NCBI GenBank assembly: GCA_041662445.1
Contig: JBAZSL010000018.1
Coordinates: forward strand, 1 to 26,818
Direction of reading: 5' to 3'
Source: UASB124 sp041662445
GTDB taxonomy: Bacteria > Babelota > Babeliae > Babelales > RVW-14
Length of the DNA stretch: 26,818 nt
In this document: positions 7,681 to 15,559 of the stretch, piece after piece
How the letters are laid out: every line of letters starts with the position of its first letter
Numbering within the stretch: the first letter of the stretch is position 1
Translations under genes and position numbers: made by a program
Notes under the pieces: model-generated
Seen by the model: only the letters and a program-made list of their open reading frames with translations
Databases searched by the model: none
Told to the model about the DNA's origin: nothing

Positions 7681-8928
7681 CTAACTCTCCAGCCTTCTTG
7701 CAATATCCAACAGCCGATTATACTTGGCCACACGCTCACCCCGCACCGGCGCACCGGCCTTGAGTTGGCCCGCAGCAGTCCCCACTGCAAGATCTGCAAT
7801 AAAATCATCGTTCGTTTCACCGGATCTATGAGAAATCACTGTTTGATACCCACTTTGTTTGCACAAGGTAATGGCGTGTATTGTCTCTGACACGGTGCCA
7901 ATTTGATTTGGTTTAATAAGTACCGCTGTTGCAATACCACGCTTCTTGCCCTCTTGAATACGAGCAGTATTGGTTACAAAAATATCATCACCAACAAGTT
8001 GTATCTGTTTGCCCAATTTTGACGTGATCAACCGCCATGCATCCCAATCATCCTCCGCACAACCATCTTCTATGGATATAAGAGGATATTTTTTACACAG
8101 CTCTACATACCAAGCACTCAATTCATCGGCACTGTAATCTTCGTCATGAAGTTTATAAGCGTGATGTTTTTCGTCATAAAAACCTGAAGATGCAACATCA
8201 AGGGCAAAATCCACTTTTTTATCGGGCATCTGAGCAGCAACAGTCTGCAAAAGGTCAAGCGCTGCGTGCTCACGTTCAATACCCTGTTGCGCGAAACAGG
8301 GGGCAAAGCCGCCTTCATCTCCTATGCCGGTACTATAACCTGCCTTGCTCAACTCGGTCCTCAGTTGATAATAAAAACATACCGCCTGTTCGAGCCGCGC
8401 TGCGTAGTCACCAGATCGTGGAACAATCATAAATTCCTGGACGCATAAACCACTTTGAGCATGCATACCCCCATTGATGATATTGAACATGCAACGTGGT
8501 AAGACCGGTTTTTCAAATTTCCATAATTTATTGATTAACTCGTAGAGCTCGACGCCATAGGTCAATGCCTGTGCCCGTATAATGGCAATGCTTAACGCTA
8601 AAAGAGTATTTGCACCAAACCGTACCTTGTGCGACGTTCCTTCAAGAGCAATCATGTCCCTATCCATGGCGATGATATCGGGCTCCCTACCAATCAAATA
8701 GGGCGCAAGCACGGTATCAAGGTTATGAATGGCTTTAAGCACCCCTTTGCCACCATATCGCCCCGAATCGCCATCACGAAGCTCATACGCTTCGTATTTC
8801 CCTACCGACGCGCCTGCAGGAACAGAAGCTGAAATATGGGTATTATTGTCGAGGATAACAACGCATTCAAGCGTTGGTTGACCACGTGAATCAAGTATTT
8901 CTCGACCAAAAATTCGCTTAATTTTCAT
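7681..8928 (-). CDS. eno: Enolase (phosphopyruvate hydratase)
   Basis: Catalyses 2-phosphoglycerate to phosphoenolpyruvate in glycolysis, in the cytoplasm. From the ATG at 8928 the protein has 415 residues, close to the usual 415-430, and begins MKIKRIFGREILDSRG, the standard enolase N-terminus. The frame stays open about 67 codons further upstream, but that part is not enolase-like. Key residues are present: E165 in VQEFMIVP, E205 in GDEGGF, Mg ligands D244, E287 (SIEDG) and D314 (VGDD), catalytic K339 (LIKPNQ) and K390 (LKAGAP), plus SHRSGET. Departures from the usual sequence are PAGASVG for PSGASTG in the mobile loop and SSGFY for (A/S)SEFY after D244. It converges on the small 7498 gene with no gap and is divergent from the comEC-like gene, 215 bases away. 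Only a weak ribosome site (GAAAG) is seen. Confidence 0.95.
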   Translation of the reverse strand: MKIKRIFGREILDSRGQPTLECVVILDNNTHISASVPAGASVGKYEAYELRDGDSGRYGGKGVLKAIHNLDTVLAPYLIGREPDIIAMDRDMIALEGTSHKVRFGANTLLALSIAIIRAQALTYGVELYELINKLWKFEKPVLPRCMFNIINGGMHAQSGLCVQEFMIVPRSGDYAARLEQAVCFYYQLRTELSKAGYSTGIGDEGGFAPCFAQQGIEREHAALDLLQTVAAQMPDKKVDFALDVASSGFYDEKHHAYKLHDEDYSADELSAWYVELCKKYPLISIEDGCAEDDWDAWRLITSKLGKQIQLVGDDIFVTNTARIQEGKKRGIATAVLIKPNQIGTVSETIHAITLCKQSGYQTVISHRSGETNDDFIADLAVGTAAGQLKAGAPVRGERVAKYNRLLDIARRLES

Positions 8929-9143
8929 AATACTTTCGCAAATAGAAGGGTTTGGTACATTACTCGCCTTGTCCGTCATTTCAATGAACATAACAACGCG
9001 GGAAAAAATGTTAACTATTCTGCAGGCAAGTCTTATGAGTATATCAACAATCGGGCTGATCTTTGTATGCAGCGTATACCTACTCATTCCACTTCGCCAG
9101 TACCGCCGTAATTTTAGCAACCAGAGCACTACACGACAACCTC

Positions 9144-10298
9144 ATGAGCACCACACGACATAAATTTTACACACCATTACTTACACCACTTATTGGATTA
9201 GTAACGGGTATCTATCTGCAATCTGAGCTCTCGCTTCCGACAAGCATGCTTGTGGTAGTAATTTTTGCTACAGGCTGCGTGGTTACGTACGCGCTTATGC
9301 GCACTAAAAAAACGCTGATACGTTACAGCAGTGCAGTGCTTATAGGACTCGTTGGCGCACTCCTTCTGGTGGTACAAAGAAATGAGCATGAGAATCTTCT
9401 TGAGCTTATCGCGCGCAAAAAAATAACTATTACGGGCACCGTAACTGAGAAAGATGCATGGGGGCGATTTGGCTCTGATGATGTACTACGCATCACGACA
9501 CACAGCATTATCACCAATGACACAACGCTTAACGTGACCTGTGATATTTTGTGCTACGTCAAACACCATACACGGTGCATGGTCGGCGATGAAGTATCGG
9601 TGAGTAATGTCGTACTTAAGCCCGCTCCACAACAATCAGCTTCAGGCAATCCGGCATATGACGACTATCTCATTAAAGAACGCCTTGTTGGGTCGCTTTT
9701 TTTACCAAGCATTCGTGCACTCAAATGTATCAATCGTCCCTCGTGGAGTGTGCGCCGTTGGTTGTGGAACTTTAGAATACGCACTTATGGGGCACTTAAT
9801 TCCCTTTTTACTCCAATCACCAAATCCTATGTTGGGCTCATTTTTTTGGGGAATAAACAGCAAAAATCTATCGACCACCTGCGCTTGATGTTCAACTATT
9901 GGGGACTATCACATTATCTTGCTCGTTCGGGTATTCACATCATTCTCATCATTATGATTTGGAAATTTTTACTCAGTTTGATACCTCTGCACATCGCCTT
10001 TAAACGCATTTTTCTCATCCTGCTCTGTATTGTTTACGATCTTGTAAGCTGGGCAAGCATCCCTTTTACACGGGCCTATTATGCCTTTCTTATCACGGAG
10101 GGCGGTGGACTGTGTGACTATCAGACCAACTCACTCCACATACTCACCCTCATGTGTTTGGCGATTCTTCTGTATAATCCCATGCAACTATTTTTTCTCG
10201 ATTTTCAGCTCACCTTTGGGCTTACCTTTACCCTTATTATTTTTTCAATGCTTGTAGCGCGCCATCAAAATCACGGGAAATTCGCCAAGATCACGTAA
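9144..10298 (+). CDS. ComEC/Rec2-like membrane protein, short form
   Basis: 384 residues from the ATG at 9144; an upstream in-frame ATG at 9063 would add 27 residues. Hydrophobic helices at the N-terminus are followed by a soluble domain (about residues 90-200) resembling the DUF4131 region of ComEC. Then comes the competence-domain hallmark YVGLIFLGNKQ...FNYWGLSHYLARSGIH, where the usual form is GL(S/A)HLLAISGLH, and several more membrane helices. Full ComEC, the inner-membrane DNA uptake channel, is usually 600-800 residues and ends in a metallo-beta-lactamase-like nuclease domain. That domain is absent here, and the frame ends at 10298 after about half of the channel region. It may be a channel-only form, with the nuclease encoded elsewhere, or a truncated gene. 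No other competence gene is near. Confidence 0.8.
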   Translation: MSTTRHKFYTPLLTPLIGLVTGIYLQSELSLPTSMLVVVIFATGCVVTYALMRTKKTLIRYSSAVLIGLVGALLLVVQRNEHENLLELIARKKITITGTVTEKDAWGRFGSDDVLRITTHSIITNDTTLNVTCDILCYVKHHTRCMVGDEVSVSNVVLKPAPQQSASGNPAYDDYLIKERLVGSLFLPSIRALKCINRPSWSVRRWLWNFRIRTYGALNSLFTPITKSYVGLIFLGNKQQKSIDHLRLMFNYWGLSHYLARSGIHIILIIMIWKFLLSLIPLHIAFKRIFLILLCIVYDLVSWASIPFTRAYYAFLITEGGGLCDYQTNSLHILTLMCLAILLYNPMQLFFLDFQLTFGLTFTLIIFSMLVARHQNHGKFAKIT

Positions 10299-10384
10299 AA
10301 AATTCAAAGATATTGTTCTGACAATGGGCACGTTTGTATGATGAATGTCGTTTGTTGTGTAAGCACGCGAAAAGGGAGAATCGT

Positions 10385-11878
10385 ATGAAGTTCTTTGCAC
10401 AGAAATACATGATTGTTGTACTCGCAACCACGGCAGTATATGCCTCAGGTGACGCAGATAGTAAGCTCAATAACGCCACGCCCAAGGCGTGGAATTTCAT
10501 GGCCTATATGTGCAACAATAATAACCTGCATAAGTACGCCGTCAGAAATTTTCAACAAATGACGCGAAGTGGTTCATCGTCATTCGTTAACTCGCTACTT
10601 CAAATGGATGTTTACGGTCAAAGAGCTATTACGCGTTATTATATCGAACGTTATAAGCCAAAAATTGCGCAGGAAATGACCAATACGCTCACCAGCTTCA
10701 GCGGAACACCTAAAAACTTGTATGAATTTGTCCAATGGGGAATTAAAAATTATCCAGCAGAAAAAATATGCCTTGTCCTTTCAAACCACGGCACCGGTAT
10801 TAAGGACCCTCACGTATGGGGTAGAGCGCTTATGCAAATCCGCGACAAACTTTTTGTCCTCAATTCAACTACCGGACTCCTTGAGCTTGATCGCAAAAAC
10901 GCAAGCAACAAATCATTCTTGCGCGCACTTGAAAACAATGAAAAAGATCGCGGCATTGCCTTTAATGAAGAAGCTCAGGTATACCTCACCAATGAGGACC
11001 TACGCGATGCTCTTGGCGCTATTAAAAAAGATCTTTTGAAAGGCAAGAAAATTGATGTCTTGGCGCTCGACGCCTGTTACATGGCAATGATCGAAATCGC
11101 ATCACAAGTAAAAAACTCAGCCCTTTTTATGGTGGGATCACAAGAGGTTGAACCAGGAACAGGATATAATTATCAATTTGCCCTTGAGCCTCTCATGACC
11201 AAAGACTTAACACAAAGCGATTTTGCATCTCACCTCGTTGCTAGCTACGGCAAAGAATACATGGATACCGTTGGTGATTTTACCCAATCCGCCATCAACC
11301 TCTCGCATATTGATGATGTTGAAATCGCCATCAATCACTTGAGCGCAACACTCATCGAACTTCTCACCATTGATCAGAAAAACGCTCTCAAGATACTCAA
11401 GGATATTCGTCTCAATAAGAGCTCTACAACTGAATTTTTGGATACTGACTATATTGACCTTATGCATTTTTTACAAAGCTTTGTGGCATTAAGCAATGAG
11501 TGTTGTCCCCATGCAGACAAAGACGCGATTTCGCTCTTGGATGGTAAAAATAATGTACAAAAAATATGGAGTAATGCTCGAGAAGTAACACTTGATTGCA
11601 TAGCTGCACTAGAACGAACGATTATTGCAAACACCGCAGGAAGAAATTTAGGCACTGCACATGGACTTTCGATCTACTTTCCCAAAACAGTTATACGTCC
11701 CGACTATTACAAAACCGAATTTGCCAAAACAACCATGTGGCCTGTCTTTTTGAAAAAGTTTTTGAGTACCTTCAAGAAAAATACAAAACCGGTAGAAGTC
11801 CCAGGGGAAACCAGCCTTGATTCAATAGTCACGACGTCTGGTTCAGAAGCTTTATGCAAAATTGAAATGCCATGCTAA
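10385..11878 (+). CDS. Secreted clostripain-like cysteine protease (family C11)
   Basis: 497 residues. The start at 10385 is chosen for the strong AGGGAGA about 7 bases upstream and because it places a signal peptide first (MKFFAQKYMIVVLATTAVYA, cleavage after residue 20). The C11 catalytic dyad is visible: His135 in VLSNHGTGI and Cys231 in IDVLALDACYMAMIE, each after a hydrophobic strand as in caspase-like folds. The family's usual NHGGGW is NHGTGI here. The C-terminal part (GLSIYFPK at about 437) also matches the family. C11 enzymes cut after basic residues, and many activate themselves by internal cleavage. Exported, so it may process the organism's own exported proteins, digest host protein or act as an effector. 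It follows the comEC-like gene by 86 bases and precedes the udg gene by 10, so co-transcription is possible. Confidence 0.9.
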   Translation: MKFFAQKYMIVVLATTAVYASGDADSKLNNATPKAWNFMAYMCNNNNLHKYAVRNFQQMTRSGSSSFVNSLLQMDVYGQRAITRYYIERYKPKIAQEMTNTLTSFSGTPKNLYEFVQWGIKNYPAEKICLVLSNHGTGIKDPHVWGRALMQIRDKLFVLNSTTGLLELDRKNASNKSFLRALENNEKDRGIAFNEEAQVYLTNEDLRDALGAIKKDLLKGKKIDVLALDACYMAMIEIASQVKNSALFMVGSQEVEPGTGYNYQFALEPLMTKDLTQSDFASHLVASYGKEYMDTVGDFTQSAINLSHIDDVEIAINHLSATLIELLTIDQKNALKILKDIRLNKSSTTEFLDTDYIDLMHFLQSFVALSNECCPHADKDAISLLDGKNNVQKIWSNAREVTLDCIAALERTIIANTAGRNLGTAHGLSIYFPKTVIRPDYYKTEFAKTTMWPVFLKKFLSTFKKNTKPVEVPGETSLDSIVTTSGSEALCKIEMPC

Positions 11879-11888
11879 ACTGTTTTAC

Positions 11889-12584
11889 ATGGATAAGAAA
11901 ACACCGCATCAACACCTTCTTAATTATCTGATCTTCGCCTCAGAGCAGCCGAAGGGCTTTGTGTATCGTAGCGATTCTGCGCTGCCGCAAGAAGCGCTTT
12001 CAACGGCCAATGCAGATACAAAACAACAACTCGAATCGCTATTTTTACCCAATGTCCATTGTACTGCATGCCCACTGGCAACACAGGGTAGAAGCCACGT
12101 GGTATGTGGACATGGCAATCCTCATGCACAACTCATGTTTGTTGGTGAGGGGCCTGGAAGAGATGAGGACGAACAGGGTTTACCTTTTGTCGGCCGAGCC
12201 GGACAATTGCTTACTAAAATTATTGAAGCAATGAAGCTGAAACGTGAAGATGTTTATATTTCCAATGTGGTCAAATGCAGGCCACCGGGCAATCGAGCTC
12301 CGCTGCCTATAGAAAGCGACACTTGCAAGAAATTGTTACTCTTTAGAGAAATAGATATCATCAAGCCAACCCTAATCTGTACGCTTGGCGCAACTGCAGT
12401 TCAGGCTGTGTTGGGTGACGGTGTTACCATCACGCGCGCACGCGGAACATTTTATGATTATAAGGGCATTCCTGTCATGCCTACCTATCATCCAGCGTAT
12501 CTTTTGCGCAATCCAGATGCCAAACGCGTGGTCTGGGAAGATATGAAAAAGATTATGGAACGCTTGGAGCACATCAACATATAG
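11889..12584 (+). CDS. udg: Family 4 (Fe-S) uracil-DNA glycosylase
   Basis: Removes uracil from DNA to start base excision repair. 231 residues from the ATG at 11889. A longer TTG-initiated frame from 11862 overlaps the protease gene and is less likely, although 11889 also lacks a clear Shine-Dalgarno. Four iron-sulphur cysteines are visible as a CTAC pair (C58, C61) and the C130...C146 pair in KCRPPGNR and DTCKK. Active-site motif GEGPGRDEDEQGLPFVGRAG matches the family form GEAPG...G.PFVG.AG, and the minor-groove motif near residues 201-206 is HPAYLL. These place it in family 4 rather than the family 1 Ung type. It stands 10 bases after the protease gene and converges on the large minus-strand genes. 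Confidence 0.93.
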   Translation: MDKKTPHQHLLNYLIFASEQPKGFVYRSDSALPQEALSTANADTKQQLESLFLPNVHCTACPLATQGRSHVVCGHGNPHAQLMFVGEGPGRDEDEQGLPFVGRAGQLLTKIIEAMKLKREDVYISNVVKCRPPGNRAPLPIESDTCKKLLLFREIDIIKPTLICTLGATAVQAVLGDGVTITRARGTFYDYKGIPVMPTYHPAYLLRNPDAKRVVWEDMKKIMERLEHINI

Positions 12585-12618
12585 GCTGCGCTCCCAAACG
12601 TTCCAATTTTATAACTGA

Positions 12619-15462
12619 TTACTGTGCTTGTTCCTGTGGAACACCTTGATGCTGCGGATGTTCATGACTAAATAGTCCCTGACCATCCCACGATGCAATC
12701 ACAAGTTTCATGGTTGCCTTGAACGATTCATCTCCTACTGCTTGACAATCGCGCACATGATCCGTGAGAATGTGATTACTTGTATCAACCACTCTCAAGC
12801 TAAAATCAACCTGAGAAAAACATGTTGCAACACGCTCGACATATGTTTGATTTACCGTAAAAAACACTGTTAACGGTTGGCCAATATACACCGGTGATCC
12901 GGTAAAATAATTCACCAATTTTTGCAGTTTTTCTTGATTGTCACGGTTTTCTTGAATGTATTCAAGAAGAGCCTGCTCAAAAACAGCTGCTACGTGAAGG
13001 AGTGTTTGATCATCGCCAAGATCATTTCTGTTAAACACAAGACTATGTAAAAGCTCATCTGCACCTATTGATGATGGGAAAAAGTGTTCAAGATCATAAG
13101 GCGAAAGCCACCGCAAGAATCGCAGTAAAGACTGTTTTTTTAGCGGCGCAAAAAGCAATCCAATCCAACTACTAAGATTATTCTCAGCAATAACATTGTT
13201 TGGTGTTAACTGCGTCAAACAAAAATTGAAAAAATTGATATCTGATGCATCTCCATCGCGCTCTTCAAATAGCAAAGCGCCATTCTTTATAGCAGCATAG
13301 CTTTCTGGGTAATCCGTCAGATTGAGCAAAGGGAACAAAACCTCTTTAGACACCTTTTGATATTTATTCTCTTCGGTAAGTTCAGCAACGGCACTATCCT
13401 GCCACCCAACTATATCTCTGAGATATTTTTTTACATCTTCAACATTTCCATAAAGAAGTCTACGGAAAAGCTTGCGATAATATCTTTCAAACATATCTGG
13501 TGTATATGCTTTGAGATATTCAGCCCATAACAAGATTGATGCATGATCATGCATCACTGGTAATTTATGTTTAATTATTGCATAAAAAACTTCCGGCAAA
13601 GGAAGCGGCACACTTATATTGTTAATAAAAATCATGCTAAGCCATATACCGATTGCATTGAAATGGGTATTTAATGAAAACGCATCAACACCCTGGTCAT
13701 GTGGAATATGAATTTCAGGGATCGGTTTTGGTAAAACAAATTTTTCGTTTGATGTAAAACAGTGCTCACCTAAAAAACTTCGTGACAGAAGTGTATTCAT
13801 TGTCCGATTAATACCAGCATGATCATTACCGTCTGCAGCAAAACTTACTGTCACCGGATAAGCAAAATTTCTATTCGCGTGATAGTGTAGCAACTGCCCA
13901 TGTATGCTATTTCTGGTATTAATATTTCTCAAGAGTGCTTCTGCACTAGAAATATTATCGCGATTGACAATCCATTCAATAATACTGCCCCCAATTCTTC
14001 TATTAAGCGATAAGACCGATTTGGAAAATGCTTTAAACGTATTAATTTTTATCGCGCTTACCGTAGAAAGAATTATCTGCTTCAACTTATTAATCTCTTT
14101 TATAATGAGCTCCATAGAGTTATTGGTTTCATCGGCATACTCAATTTCAAAGTCCATAGCTTGACGCACGAAAGACTGAATCAAGCTTTGCGTTTCATCT
14201 GTACCAAAATAAGTTTCATATGATTGCATTAATTGATAACAAAATGATCCAATTACTAAACAATCAAATTGCTTTGATGCTAATTCATTGCTCATGTTAC
14301 GTAATCCATGACCACTTCGCAAAGCAACTATATGGTGATTTGCAACGTCATTATCTTGCGGCTGTGGAGATGCATAATTTTTAATAACATCAGAATAGAC
14401 CTTAAATAATGATTGCGCGGATGCTGCATCTGCTTGAAAAACTAAGTCTCGAGTAAACTTGTAGAGTCGATAACGTAAATCACCGTACTGTCTACACAAG
14501 TTAAGATGTTGCTGAAAAATTCCCTTTTTGTGAGCTTCCATATCAAGTATCTGCCTGCCCTTATTTTCTCGTTGATGATACCCGTTAAGAAATTCATTAA
14601 TAAGAACAACATCTCGCTGTACGAGGGTTTTCAAAACTTCTGCATTAAATAGAATCTCTTGCTGTTCATTACGTTGTGGTTGTTCATGGGCTTGATCCCA
14701 TGTAAACAATTTTGCATAGTACGGAAATACAAGAGATATATAAAAGCAGTGCACATCAGAAAGGTTTAATGCCTTAAGATTTTGTAATATTTGTGCCGTA
14801 CGTACATCTCGAGCATCACCTTGAACGTGCAAACGACTTTCCTGAATTACATCAATAACTCTCTGCCCGTTGAAATTATTACTATCGCAGTTCAACGTAT
14901 CAAAGGCATTGGCTATTTCCCCTGGTGTCGCTTCCTGTGGCAAAACGATATTTCCCAAACAAAAGAGCTCAAAATAATCACCTAAAATGGCATGTATATG
15001 AGAGCATAAAAATTCATCAGAAAGGTTAATAAGATACGTCTTTTCAGCTGGTGTTAACGATATAATATGCCTTTGAGCAATATACTCAGCCACAAACTTT
15101 GGAACTATGTCTTTTGAATCGTATGCATAAGGCATTTTAATATAGCGCGCTACAACATACTCTTTAACAGGAGCTTGGAGCGCCACAACAGCATCTGAAA
15201 TATTCTCTTCATCATCCGTCTCAGACACCTGCTCGTTAGCACCTTGATGCGACCTATAATATTCCCGATCTTCTTTTTCTTCGTGATCGGCGTCAGTTTT
15301 TTCTTCCTCGATTCTGGGTCTTTTTGGAGCCGAAGCTTCTTTTTTATCTTCTATTTCTCTTTTATGTTGTTGTGGCGGTTGAGCACCAAAAATAACAACC
15401 TCGCCCGTAATCCCCAAAAAAAATACAGGCATCATCACTAATGAACGTACCAAAATATTCAT
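12619..15462 (-). CDS. Large exported protein with charged N-terminus, tandem paralogue A
   Basis: 947 residues, no recognised domain. The start at 15462 is chosen over 15510 for the GAGGGGG ribosome site and because the protein then opens with a signal peptide (MNILVRSLVMMPVFFLGITG core, likely cleavage after FGA at residue 27). A charged, disordered-looking stretch follows with a basic cluster APKRPRIEEE (residues 45-54) that resembles monopartite nuclear localisation signals, then acidic residues. From about residue 100 it aligns along its length with the next gene upstream (15560-18550). Shared blocks include WLSPYDLEHFFP, TMNTLLSRSFLG and LLYGN...Y.RDI.GW. The body looks mainly helical. 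The pair is separated by 97 bases on the same strand and probably arose by tandem duplication. A host-directed role is inferred only from the signal peptide and basic motif. Confidence 0.75.
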   Translation of the reverse strand: MNILVRSLVMMPVFFLGITGEVVIFGAQPPQQHKREIEDKKEASAPKRPRIEEEKTDADHEEKEDREYYRSHQGANEQVSETDDEENISDAVVALQAPVKEYVVARYIKMPYAYDSKDIVPKFVAEYIAQRHIISLTPAEKTYLINLSDEFLCSHIHAILGDYFELFCLGNIVLPQEATPGEIANAFDTLNCDSNNFNGQRVIDVIQESRLHVQGDARDVRTAQILQNLKALNLSDVHCFYISLVFPYYAKLFTWDQAHEQPQRNEQQEILFNAEVLKTLVQRDVVLINEFLNGYHQRENKGRQILDMEAHKKGIFQQHLNLCRQYGDLRYRLYKFTRDLVFQADAASAQSLFKVYSDVIKNYASPQPQDNDVANHHIVALRSGHGLRNMSNELASKQFDCLVIGSFCYQLMQSYETYFGTDETQSLIQSFVRQAMDFEIEYADETNNSMELIIKEINKLKQIILSTVSAIKINTFKAFSKSVLSLNRRIGGSIIEWIVNRDNISSAEALLRNINTRNSIHGQLLHYHANRNFAYPVTVSFAADGNDHAGINRTMNTLLSRSFLGEHCFTSNEKFVLPKPIPEIHIPHDQGVDAFSLNTHFNAIGIWLSMIFINNISVPLPLPEVFYAIIKHKLPVMHDHASILLWAEYLKAYTPDMFERYYRKLFRRLLYGNVEDVKKYLRDIVGWQDSAVAELTEENKYQKVSKEVLFPLLNLTDYPESYAAIKNGALLFEERDGDASDINFFNFCLTQLTPNNVIAENNLSSWIGLLFAPLKKQSLLRFLRWLSPYDLEHFFPSSIGADELLHSLVFNRNDLGDDQTLLHVAAVFEQALLEYIQENRDNQEKLQKLVNYFTGSPVYIGQPLTVFFTVNQTYVERVATCFSQVDFSLRVVDTSNHILTDHVRDCQAVGDESFKATMKLVIASWDGQGLFSHEHPQHQGVPQEQAQ

Positions 15463-15559
15463 AAAAGCCCCCTCAAAATTATGTTGAAATCTATTAATGA
15501 AGCGCAACAAACACTTAGATTATGTGCATGTCGCCTGCTTGGGCTTAGTTATGCGCCTA

